Assembly (NCBI GenBank): GCA_023053545.1
Contig: JAKZAN010000186.1
Location: forward strand, 1-64,000
Direction of reading: 5' to 3'
From: Lepidurus packardi
Taxonomy: Eukaryota; Arthropoda; Branchiopoda; Notostraca; Triopsidae
Length of the DNA stretch: 64,000 bases
The number at the start of each line of letters is the position of its first letter. Within the stretch, counting starts at the first letter, position 1. A model generated the notes under the pieces. That model saw only the letters and a program-made list of their open reading frames with translations, was not told where the DNA came from and did no database searches. Shown in pieces: positions 10,156 to 21,600 of the stretch. The position numbers and the translations under genes are program-made.

Positions 10156-11333
10156 TCATTGGAGACATTCAGCGTAGTCCAGACAGTTCCTCTAAAAGAA
10201 GTCCAGCAGCGCTTCGGGATTGTCTCTTCTCACTTCATCACTGCTTACTAGGTTCAGTTTCTCTCTGTTCTCCTTCAAATTCCTAAATACGACTTCGTAA
10301 AGTAGTTTGCCTTCACGCACCAAAAGGCTCTAAACAGACTGGATTTTCGGCTCAGATTGTTGTGACGTCGCTAGTTGAGGAACACTATGAGGTTTTATAT
10401 TATTGTCTGGTAACTCCTATGGACGGACACGTTTACGCCCAGCTATAAAAGCGGGATTTTAGGGATAACCTAGATCTTGATGACTTCTCTTAAGATCTGA
10501 GACACTGACGCTGAGTGATTCGACTGGATAATTTTTCTTGATGGATGAGATGTTATTTTTGTTTAACACCAGTGCATTAGAGTGAGAATTCACGTTTGTA
10601 TTGTTATTGTGGATGTTGACAGTAGATTTATTGTTGCTGTTCTTGCTGAGAGCATTGGATGACGGGTCTGCAAGATAATCTATCCTATTAAAGGTAGTTG
10701 GAAGTGGTAGAATTGGATAAGGTCTAGATTAGGATTCTTATTTTTTGGGAGCGACACCAGAGGCTGCTGTTATCGTCGACTTTTTATACATGTTAATATT
10801 ACCAGTCGTACTAGTAATTGCCGCAAGGTTGTGATCGGTGCTGCACAGATTGTCTGGATTATTATTGCTTACAGAACTGTGGACTTTGTTACTGATTTAT
10901 CCTGTTCCTTTTGTGTTTAGAGGTTTCTATTTATTGTCGTGAGCATGATTGTTGTTCTGGATGCTTGATGACTGTGAATGTAGGATCGCTGGTGCCTTCG
11001 CCACGCCTTGTAACAATTTATTAGAACCACACACAACAGAGGCCTTTGCGTTCAGGGCGTCTCTGCGTTTATGATAGTCTTCGATCATGATGGTGACGGA
11101 CTCCAGATTAGAGATGGGTTACCAGGTCGTCTCATTGAGACTATAATCTTTCCATTTAATGAGATACTCTTTAGCTCCGTTAACATTGACTCTCTGTTAG
11201 CAGTATGAGAGAAGATAATATTTTTGGTAGTGTATTGGAGGGTTACATCTTTGAGGATGGACTCGACGACATAGAGTTCGGAAGAGCGGACTGTCATGAC
11301 TGAAGCCTCAGCTTATGATAGGTAGTCTGACAT
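10156..11333 (-). CDS. HP1-like protein: chromodomain plus chromo shadow domain
   Basis: Two exons joined across a 53-nt intron (11194-11246) give 374 residues. The intron splits the chromodomain. After splicing, ELYVVESILKDR is followed by AKEYLIKWKDYSLNETTWEP, which carries the aromatic-cage Tyr, Trp and Tyr that bind methyl-lysine histone H3. A long Asn/Ser-rich hinge of about 230 residues follows. The C-terminus is a chromo shadow domain (LLYEVVFRNLKENREKLNLV; ALLDFFERNCLDYAECLQ), the HP1 dimerisation module. Both domains in this order define HP1, the heterochromatin reader. In ciliates HP1-like proteins mark silenced DNA and DNA destined for elimination. The hinge is unusually long. Confidence 0.93.
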
Positions 11334-11541
11334 TGTTATGTGCTAGAGTTTCTTGAATAGAGTGCTCTAATAATAATGGGTGCCTGCCAAAAGTAATCTA
11401 TATTTAAAACTGTTGTTATTAGCAATAAGAAGTAGAAGAGAGATAACAATTTCATATGAAATTTTAGCGTGGGAAACTTCAGAAAGTGCATTTCAAACTG
11501 CACAACTAGCTAGAATATGGATGTCGGAATCTGCATCCAAA

Positions 11542-11715
11542 TCATCCAGAGTCTGATATGTGCAGACCACCAGAGATGATCAGCAGTGCCGTGGTACCGA
11601 GGAATGCTGTTCTGTCGGGGCTATGGTTCGTCCCGATTCTCTACCATACATTATTAGGCTTGGGAAATGCTGAGTTTTGTATGATGGGATCTATGCGGTT
11701 TATGTTTCCAGACAT
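11542..11715 (-). CDS. Small 57-residue protein, one possible TM
   Basis: A short minus-strand frame (ATG 11715 to TGA 11542-11544) encodes a polar N-terminus (MSGNINRIDPIIQNSAFPKP), then a basic stretch and one hydrophobic segment (TAFLGTTALLIISGG). This is the typical layout of small mitochondrial inner-membrane subunits. An overlapping plus-strand frame is longer but begins with low-complexity sequence. No family is recognised, and an extra exon cannot be excluded. Confidence 0.4.
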
Positions 11716-12340
11716 AATTATTCAGAACAAAGACATTTACATAATATTTATATTAATATTGCAATGGATAAATATAAAAGAAAAGAAGAATAAATTAAAA
11801 GGTCACACTAATACAGCTCCATTCGTACCAGCACTCCCAATTTCATGTACGTCTCATCTCTCACAAAGCCTACCCGAGTTTCCTTGTCACCCAATTGACA
11901 CTCGCCATCCCACCACTCTTCACCCATCGAGTAACATACCAATTCCTTCTTTACAATCAAAGCTTTTGCCCAACAGTCGCCAAAGATTATTTAGAACTAG
12001 GACAGCAAACAAATAAAAAACAGAATGTATGTTTTTGTGAGTAAGGTGGCTGTTGACCTGTCTAATTCTGTTAGCCTTTTTAGTTGATTTGATTTTAATT
12101 TCTGGATCTTTATGTGATTATGTAGAACGGAAGACACGGGAAGATGTCTGTGTCTGCGAGCAATGTGGGTATTCAATTGAGCAAACACCCCAACCTTCTC
12201 GTTGGATCTCTTATAATTATATATTTATAATCATATCAATTATTATTTTTAACATCGATTGCTTTTCTTTTTGCCCATCGTAGCTCAAACAAAAAACACC
12301 AAATAGACAACCTTAGCTCCTCTTCACATCGGCCACTTCC
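11716..12340. other. Intergenic / divergent promoter region
   Basis: This stretch holds an AT-rich core (11717-11800) and pyrimidine-rich flanks upstream of the Bre1-like gene. A plus ATG frame at 12143-12340 overlaps the Bre1 start and has an unlikely composition, so it was not called. Confidence 0.5.
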
Positions 12341-14872
12341 ATGATCGACTCCGAAAAACTACAAGTAGAAACTTTAAAGCGGCAGAACACTGAGATGGCT
12401 GCTAAGTTGGAACAACTCCGCCTTGCCAATCGTGAATTACTCAGGAAGAATGCAGCATTGCAGGACTCTACACAAAATTTCTGTCTCGTCTTTTCCCGTC
12501 TCGAGGCAGGCTTCAAGACCATCTTCGATAACGAGGAGGCCTTCTATGCCCTCCTAAAGCGCAGTGATACCCGCGAAAAGCTTTGCCTGGCAAAATACTC
12601 TCAACACTTTGGAACTATTGGGGATATACTTGTCAACCTTGCAGACCGCATCAAAGATCCCGAGCAGAGCTACTTCAGCGCCGCAGAGGCCCGTGACCGT
12701 ATCGATGCTCTCATGAAAACGTACCAGGTTTTCTTCAAGGAGTTCCTCGATGCTTACTTTAAGTTTAATGAGGATAACATATCTTGGCTTTAGGCAATTT
12801 CTAAAAACAGCAGCGATCTTCATGATACCTTCCGCAAGATAGCCCAGAAGGACCAAACTCACCGCCAGCGCATCAAAGACTTCGAGTCAGTCATAGAAAA
12901 CCTAGCAAGTCGGTACCCTCAACAAGTCAGAACAAATGAAATTATATTTAACAGTTCCCTTCTCTAAGAAAAGGATGCCTAGATTAAGCGTCTTTCAGCC
13001 GCTAATACTGTTCTTAGCCGCAGATTCAAGGTCTTCATGGACTACAATTCCAACTTTATGCATAATATTCTTCAAGAACAAGATCCCTCTTTTCATGAGT
13101 GTTTCTGTGGAGGAGCCCAGCTTGGATATTTTAAGAAGTCTTGGTAAAATCATCTTCTCAAGATCAGGTAGGCTGAATATAAAAACACCCCTTTGCCTTC
13201 TGTTGGTCATTCTAATGGCGACCAAGATCCTGCAAACTCTTCCACAAATAATATATCCAGTGTTGATATGACTCAATTTGAGTAACTCAAATAAAGGGTG
13301 TAAATATTGACTCGAGACAATGCTAGCTATTTAGAAAGGCTTGAAAAGCTTCGTCGAAAACGCCTCCTCGAAGAAGATGTGCTTGAATCGCATGCCTACA
13401 AACAACTGGTCTAACAATGTCAAGAGCTCATCAAGTATACAGCCACTTTACATCAAAAGCTCAACGATACTGCTGACAAGATCAATGAACTCGAAAAGGC
13501 TCGTGAGAAGGAGCTTAAAGAATTAAAGAGGAAGTATGAGCTCGACCGCCTGCATGTGACTCCACAACCCCCCGCTAACCTGGCTCTTAAGCTTGTAGAA
13601 AAAGACATTCTAATTTTCAAATCCGATGTTAATCTGATACTAAAACCATTAATTGAGCAGCTGAATCCCTCCTTGAAAATGGACGCAGCACGAATGGATC
13701 AAAATATTAAGGCTCGATAAAGCATTGACAAGCTTAAGAAACAGTACTAGGAACTCTAAAAGAAGTTCGCTGAGGTCAGTCGTAAAGACTTCAAGAAGGG
13801 TCTGGAATTTGATTTCAAACATTAAAGCCATAAGGAAATGATTAAGGTGGTAGAAAGTTACTTACCTAAAGATAACCCTTCTCTAATCTAGCGGTTCAAC
13901 GAATACATTAAGTCTAGAGAGAAGAAATGCGATTTCCTAGAGAAAGAGGTGAAGAAGAAGGAGAAGGAAGTAGAAACCATAAAGAACTACTATGAAAGTT
14001 TTAAGCAGAACTTCACTGAAACGGAGACCCTATACATGTAGAATATAAAGAAAATGGAGAAATTTAAGCAGGCACTCGAAAAACTAGAGGAAGAGCTAAA
14101 GTCTGTAGTTGAAGAAAATTTCAAGGTAAAGGCAGAGTTAGATGGAGAGAGGACTCTCTTGAATATGAAATTGAAGACTGAAATGGACGTCAACAGCAAG
14201 CTGGAAGAAAAGATTAAGGCGAATAACGTAATTGCAGAGGAACTGGAACTCGCCAACCAAATCTACCAAGACTATGTAATCTAAAATCACCAATACCATT
14301 TCAATTAGCTGTTCAAAATTACGCCCCCTTATTTTATTTATCAATAAATCCGTTGTATCAATCTCAATTTGACCACTCATGAACAAGAATCTATATTATA
14401 GGTGAGCCAAAACAAAGTATACATCGAGGAGCTTAAGTCCAAGTGCCTCCAATTAGAGGGTGAAAGCAAGGCCCTGCTTGCAGAGGCCACGGTCTGGAGG
14501 AACAAAGTTGCCGATTATGAAAAAACTGAGAAGAAATATCTTGAGCACAACGAATCTCTCCGAACCAAATACAACTCTCTCACCAAGCTTATTGCTAGGC
14601 GCCAAGAAGTAAAGAAACTTCATTTTTATCATGCTCAGAATGCTGTGGAGAATGGTGACGTATAAGCCATATCAGCATAATTAAATCATTTCAGGAGCAA
14701 GTACTTCTGTCATTGCTGTAACGAGCAGGAGATCGCAGTCGCATTCAAGAGCTGTCCGCACGTGCTGTGCAAGAAATGCAAGGATGAGCGTTGGGAGGGG
14801 AGGAAGCGGCAATGTCCTCATTGTGGTATAAAATTCGGATTATCCGATGTGATTGAACTAAAATGGGTCTGA
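12341..14872 (+). CDS. Bre1/RNF20-like RING E3 ubiquitin ligase (histone H2B)
   Basis: 801 residues after removal of a single 126-nt intron (14276-14401). Almost the whole protein is coiled coil (for example KKEKEVETIKNYYESFKQNF). The last 60 residues form a RING finger with CHCC, CPHVLCKKCKDERWE and CPHC providing the metal ligands, followed by FGLSDVIEL. Long N-terminal coiled coil plus an extreme C-terminal RING with this spacing is the signature of Bre1/RNF20/RNF40, which monoubiquitinates histone H2B with Rad6 and stimulates H3K4 methylation. The C-terminal frame passes an in-frame TAA just before the RING, which reads as Glu. Another coiled-coil RING ligase is possible but less likely. 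Confidence 0.8.
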
Positions 14873-15521
14873 AAGGATTGTGAAATAATTAGGGTTTATT
14901 GTTGTGTTTGCTGTAGTTTTGTTTTATCTGGAATTATGGAGGAATGGAGTATGGTTTTATAGTTGCGGAGGCTTCAGTTAGATGTGGCAAGGGATGAAGA
15001 TAGAAAAGTTAAATAATATTTATCACCATTATACTTTTAATATTGTTGCTCATTAATAAACTATTCTACAGATCATTAAGCAAATCATAGGGTTTGTGCA
15101 TTATTACAGTTGCATTTTGATGTCCCAGAAGCTACTACTCTTCATCACACCCTCAATACATAGCCCTTCTTTTCCTCATAACTTCAACACCCTGTTCCGC
15201 CTTCACTTTTCACATGTTTCCGATCTATTTCTCCATAGCTGCACTCCTTTTTTCCTGCATTTTACAATCTCTCAACCCACCACCCAGATTGCTTCTATAA
15301 TATTACACTTTTGTGTTTATCCTCCTCCATCAACCATCCATATTTTGCTTATCTAATTAGCTAGTTTAGCGGATATCATTATCGAAACAACCAGTGTTGT
15401 TCAAATTAGCAACCTTCATCATGCTGCGGTTAATCTACATATCTTCATTCATCATTTTATCCTTTTGCAGTACCTATATGGGTCTCAGAGAGGGACGTGC
15501 AGTATTAGGGTATCTCCCTCG
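14873..15521. other. Intergenic, nothing supported
   Basis: AT-rich 3' flank of the Bre1-like gene followed by pyrimidine-rich sequence (15096-15360). A long plus-strand open frame lies here, but its product is Leu/Ser/His/Phe-rich in the manner of non-coding pyrimidine tracts. Confidence 0.5.
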
Positions 15522-16026
15522 TCATTTGGCATGTTTGTTTTGTTTCTAGTTTTGTTATTGATGGGTTGTGGCACTACGAATCCTTCTTAGATTCTTTAGG
15601 TTTACATTGCTTTAATCTCCCTTCAATGAACACTAGTACTTTCCATTGTTACTTAAGTATCGGAACGAGGCTATTACTTTTTTTCGATTGATGGAGGCGT
15701 ACGGATTGTGAATTTTATTATTCATAGTCGATCCTGGATGTAGTATGAGTTTTGAAGGTCTATGGGAGGTGGTGGGCCACCTAGGGAGAGGAAGATCTCT
15801 GAAGGGATCGTAATAAAACTACTCCTCTCCAATGATAGTTGATAATTGGTGATGTTGATGAGGATGGGTTTGGATATGTATGGATGCAAGCGAGGCCGAA
15901 TATGCGGGTGGTAGCAAGAGTAGGATTTATCAAGACTTTAATATTTATAATATAGTATGGAAATGAAAAGAATAAATACGCAACACGCATGAATGAAGCA
16001 ATTACTTTTTTCATTAGAATTTGCAT
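15522..16026 (-). CDS. Probable small gene, exon structure unresolved
   Basis: ATG 16026 opens a hydrophobic, signal-peptide-like N-terminus (VIASFMRVAYLFFSFPYY). Downstream a second minus frame looks strongly coding (EEFYYDPFRDLPLPRWP; RKKVIASFRYLSNNGKYE) and ends at TGA 15522-15524. The two lie in different phases, so at least one intron is needed. GT and AG sites exist between them, but the exact junction cannot be chosen by eye. The alternative is a single 193-residue frame at 15445-16026. No family was recognised. Confidence 0.35.
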
Positions 16027-16241
16027 GTTTGTGATGGATCATTTTTACTATAGAACATCGTGTCCTTTTATATGATCCTGGATGCCAGAATCCTAGTTCT
16101 TATCAAAACATTACCTAACAATCCATTCTACACACCCTCATAGCTACATCATGCCATACTCCTTTATGTCTTCGTAATATTATCTTTTCCCAATCAATAA
16201 CTACTCATCACTATACAATTTTATTCACTCTAATCCATCAA

Positions 16242-18419
16242 ATGGCCAACACTTCGCCAGCCCTCCATCACCACCAACTCATAGAGTAGCTCAGTCCTGA
16301 ATAACGAAACTGTTTAGCCAACATCAGTTCCATCGAGGAGTTCTATAAGATATCTAATCATAAGACTCTTATCAAGATCATGCTCAATCCCAAACTATCT
16401 AACGCATTCTTCTCGAAAGACAAGATAATGGTTTCCAAGATTTTCGCAAATTCACATAAATAGGATGAGGAGCGCGAGAAACTGTTACATTATGCCTCCA
16501 AATATACTTTTCAGGTACTCTGTGAGAAACATACTAATCCCAAAGGTGTAAGCACTACCTTCAATAAAATTGTCAAGTACAAACTAAGGAAGGCCTAGAT
16601 TGAGAGTCATCATGTCAGAAAGGAAGTGTGGTTATTGGCATCTGGTGCCAAATGTGCAATGACATCCAACCCAACCATGTATCAGAAACTGCTTGAGTAT
16701 TCAGGATATCCTGACTATTTTCTCAAGGCTATCGGACTGGATCTCAACAGAACAGTTAACAAAAACAACGCTAGTAATCCCAGCGAGGACCTGGAGGCTA
16801 TGCGGAGAGTTCTGACTGCTTTTTCGCGTAGGAACCCGTTTGTTGGATATTGCCAAGGTCTGAATTTTGTAACTCATTTTTTACTAACTATGCAGTTCAC
16901 GGAGTAAGAGTGTTTCTGGTTGCTAACCCAACTGATGGAAGGCATATTGCCAATGGACTACTACACAAATATGATTGGAGTGGTTTGCGACCAGAAAATC
17001 CTCTTGGAGGCTCTAAGCACTGAATGTCCGAGAATAGTCAAGAAATTCGAAGAAGTGGGACTAGACCCATCGATCTTCACGATCTAATGGTTCGTGTGTC
17101 TTTTTACCTCTACAATGCCCTTCTATGTAAGAATAAACAACCAATATTTGTGGTATCACTGTTTTATTTTCTGTAGTTAACTTTATTTTAGTCTGATCAG
17201 CGACATTATTTTGTAACATTTAGCTGTTTAGTTGGTGAAAATAGTCTGGGACAGACTACTTGTCGAGGGCAATTCCGTACTCCTAAAAACTGCTATCATC
17301 CTGATTTCATACTTTGAGGAACAGATTATGAAATGCGACGACTTCCGTAACCCCTCTTTCCTATACACAATTCCCCAACTCTAATTCAATCAAAACTATC
17401 CCGATATATAGCCGAAATCATTTTGTTAATCGAAAACGGAATCAAGAAAATGACTGTCAGTGAATCCACTTTCAGTACTTTGTTTGACAAAGTCTATATC
17501 AATAAGAAAGCCCTCAAACTTGCCAAGAATATCTACCACGAACTCCACATTAAGGAGAAAATTAACGAAAGAACCCTCAATTCAAAGCCCCCTGAAATAG
17601 TATACCCTTAATGTCGATCATAATGGCCGATTTGCCTACATGTTCTCGAGAAAAATAAACGCAAAAGATAGACATCAGAGGCATGGACCATGAGACAATA
17701 TCCAGCACCAGTCCTTGAACCTAAGTATCTGTAAGTAAATCATGAATCCCTTCCATTTCATTGTGCTCAGTTTGGATTTACATTTTAATATTTTTGGGTG
17801 TTTGACTATAATGTTTAATGAGAACAGGTAGACATTGTAAGAAGTGGGCACAAGAAAAGATGATCTAGGTCCAAAAAACACTAACGCTAAGATTCGTGAC
17901 ACTCAGACTAAGCCGGAAGATGGGTTGATTATCGGTCGAATGGTCCATATATGCACCTCGAGCATTAATAATGTCTGCAGCAATACTTAGCGGAAAAGCA
18001 CTCAACGGGATTCAAATGACGACATCGATTATCTTAAAAAGGATAAGCTTGAAATAGTTCCCGCTTTGAATCTTCATTAAAGATTTTCCCTTTCAAAGAA
18101 GCAGGCTCTTTCTAAAAGCTAGAGCGACAACAGCAACTTCAAATAATAAGTATAGAATCTTAATCTAGCGAACAGTACTAAAAGAAAAAGAAAGAACCTG
18201 ACCATGATTATGAACATATAAGGAGGAGACTGTGAAGATCTATTGATGAATGGAAGGGCTGAGCTAGGCTAGGAAGACAGCAGACACTGTAGAGAACAAG
18301 AAGATCATAATTCATTGAGTAGATTGAGGGTATCTCGGACTATTGATTTTTTCAGGAAGTTCATCAAAGATAACCAGGAAATAAGCAAGATCATAACGAA
18401 CGAAGAGAACAACAGTTGA
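16242..18419 (+). CDS. TBC-domain Rab GTPase-activating protein
   Basis: Four exons with introns 17127-17231, 17347-17411 and 17731-17827 give 636 residues. The TBC domain spans about 120-340: RKEVWLLASGA at its start, the arginine-finger motif (IGLDLNRTV, matching IxxDxxR) and the glutamine-finger motif (FVGYCQGLNF), then YYTNMIGVVCDQKILLEAL and WFVCLFTSTMPF. Both catalytic fingers are present, so GAP activity toward a Rab GTPase is expected. The wording of the middle part is closest to TBC1D8/9-type domains. The C-terminal 250 residues are charged, disordered and unrecognised. It converges on the large coiled-coil gene. Confidence 0.9.
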
Positions 18420-18653
18420 TCGAATGTGACCAATGGTTGAAAGTGATGGAATTCGATTAACAAGTTTATAGCACTTTGAAGTATTAGCATCTTCCGATGC
18501 ACAAAAATTGAAATTCCATAAGCACGTCAGCACCCATAATGTTTCAAGCACCAGTTAAAACTGACACATTATATTTGTTGAAACTGGTTCGAAAGCCAGA
18601 AGCAGGTACATACAATTACAATTATTCGACACCGATCACTAGTTCCATACTAA

Positions 18654-21600
18654 TCATTCTTTGCTTGCCTTCATTCTTGTACTGAACCGTTCCATCCCTT
18701 ATCCGCAGCCCAAATAAATCAAGAACCCTACCAAAGTAACATCATAAATGCTGTGTTAAATAAGATCTTACCTTCGATGACTTCAGCGCTTGTCTCCCCT
18801 ATATCCTCTGCTCCTATATTAGTCTCAAAGTCCTACTCATTTTGCTTATTACCTTTATTATCTTCTAATTAGTTTCCATCCCGATAATGACTATCCTTCT
18901 AATCTTTCCTCAGGGTGTAGCTACCGACAGATCCCTTCTTGTAGGATTTACGTGTCTTCACTGCTAGTCTCACCAAAAGTTAGAAGAACTCTTCCTCTCC
19001 TAGCTTCTGAACTTCCTTTTCGCGCACCATTGCTTTGAATTCTTGTACAGATTCCTTGACGGACATCATCTTGGGTACAATATGGAAGTTCTTTGCGAAC
19101 TGTGAATACCCTTTCAGCTAGACAAATCGCAAATGGGCACTCTCGATTTTGAACTCCGATAGATCGCTGTACCGCATAAATATAGCCTTGATTTGTTTGT
19201 TATATTTGTTGAGTATCTCTGCCATCTCTTCGGATGTTATTAACTCTTTAATCTTCTGCTTGACCTCTTCGTCCTTCTGCTTCTGCTCCTTGCCCTTCTG
19301 CATGCGCATCTAGATTTTCCTGGCTAATTCCTCCTTGTTCTTCTGTTCTTCTTGCCTCTTCCTGTCTTCGGATACGATCTTTTCTTTATTCCTCATGTTG
19401 ACTTCCTTGAACTCCTCCTGCAGTTTGTCTTTCTGTTTCCTCATGAATTCCTCGGCCTTCTCCCTATTTCTTTCCTTTTCTTCTTTTTCCTTCTGTTTCT
19501 GCAGTTCTAGTTTTTACTTCTTTGTTTCTTACTCCTTCTGCTTGTATTAGCTAAGTAAAGCTTTCTTTTCCTCAATATATTTTTTGCGCTGTTCTTGTTC
19601 TAGCAACTTCTTCTCCTTCTCCTATTCTTCTTTCTTCCTCTTGGCTAATAACTACTATTGGGATTTCCTTTCCTTCTGCTAAGCCAACTCTGCTTTTATC
19701 TGTCGCTGTCGCTCCTGCTTTTCGCGTTGCTTTTCGATTAGCTTTGCAGACTTCTATTCTTACTCTACAGATGTTTTATTCGCGTGTTTTGGAATCACCT
19801 TAACTGATTGGGATCTTTATGGTAGTTTTTTCTGTACTGAAACGCTTGTGACCTTCTATAGAATCCTTTTTGCGTGTATTTCCGTGACAACTGTTGTCAA
19901 TGGCTCAATGATTGATGGAACATGCTATGAAACAGCATTACTGTTTGTTTTAGGTAGGGCAAGAGTAAAGATTTCATTGAAGATCTCGATACAGTCTGAG
20001 TAGCTTTTACCTAGCAAACTCCTAATAACGGAAGAAAGTATGAGACTAACCTTTACTACCCGTTATTGTACTTTTTTATATCCCTTAGAGAGTTCTATCT
20101 CTGGATCCTGCTTAATCTGAAAGTTTAATTGTTTGATTTTAGAGTCATCCCATTCATCACCCCTGTAAACATCCTTTTAGGCTTATACAATACTAAGAAA
20201 CACTTTTTCCATCTTGAACCCGAGGGGGATGTTCTGTATTTTGCTCTGGTAGTCATAGTACTCCATAGCATAGGACAGTTGCACAAAGAACTGTCCGAAC
20301 TTCGTCTCTTCCAATACCATCGCCATATTTTGTTGTTTTTATTTATTTAGTTGTTTGAGGATTTCATTAATCACCAATTTTGAAGGTAATTTGGATAAGT
20401 TTTTGTCTTTCACAAGCTTGACAACATCTGGAAATGTTATATAAGAGTCTATAGGAGAAGGAGTTAGAGCAGCTGGTACGAGCTGATGTTGTCTGACAGC
20501 CATTGAAGCAGCGCTGTATTTATTAAAAAGGGGTCTCATAGTTTTAGCATACTTTTTCAAAAAATGTTAGATGCTCTGAACATCGCGATCTTCTTCATGA
20601 TCTAAATTTAGTAACTAGAACGGTTGGGTTTGTCCTGTGTTGAAGCTGTTTATTGAGTTGAACTCGTAAACTATACGATTAGGCTTATCGAGTGGTTCTG
20701 TCTTGCCATGTCCAATACTAAACTAATCTCTTCTGGATAAGTCTTTACTTGCTAAGAACATGTTGTTCCTGTGTTATTATTCCAATTTTATTGCTATCTT
20801 CTTGTTCTGCTCCTGAGTGAATTTTTATTTAGCTTTCTAGATAGCTTGGAGGATTTTAGGGTCAGGAGGTTTGTTGAACATCAAAAGTTTGTTTGGTCGT
20901 TCGTGGGTAGATAGTAAAGGGGTTCCTTCAACCTTTCTGCTGCTTTTAAATGCTGCTTCTCCTTCATTTTAGGTCGTGCTTTTATTTAGTGCTTAGGGTC
21001 GGCTGTTAATTCGAGGTATTTTAGGTAGTGAGATGATTTTGCTGAGTCCTTTGGTACTACTCACTTTTCCTTTGTTTTTCAGACGGGTTCCTTCTTGAGT
21101 GCTTTCATCTAGATTCTTTTCTAAGACATTCTCGTTGGTACTAAAAGCACCAATGTTTTCCAATTGATTTTTATCCAGGGACTTGCCGGATCTTCTTGTT
21201 AGGACTTCTGTCTCTTTCATAAATTAGTTCTGATCCTAAATCTTAAGCTAGTTGGCTATTTGGTCTGGAATTCCAAAATAGGAGAGTAAGGTGAAGAGAC
21301 CTTTATCTTTTGAGCGCTTCGTCTCTAAAAGGGTTTGGTAGAGGCGAGCAGCCATTGGCTTGACTTTTTTATTAAAACTTGGACTTTCGTACTGGACAAA
21401 TGCCTTGATCAATTGAATGATAAGTGCTTTTTTCTGTTTTATGAATATGAGTGCCTCATCAGGATGTCCAGCAGGGTAACCAGTACCTTGCTCGCCTTTG
21501 ACTCTCCTGTTATTAATAGGATTCTTGCGAGCAACCACGGATAGTGTTGCATATATATCGAAAAAGTATTTAGACGTCTTCACAGCTAATAGATAGTACT

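Noticed and set aside
18570-18602. tRNA T-arm-like sequence CTGGTTCGAAAGCCAG
   Set aside because: No matching acceptor, D or anticodon arms at the right spacing, and no 7-bp acceptor pairing.
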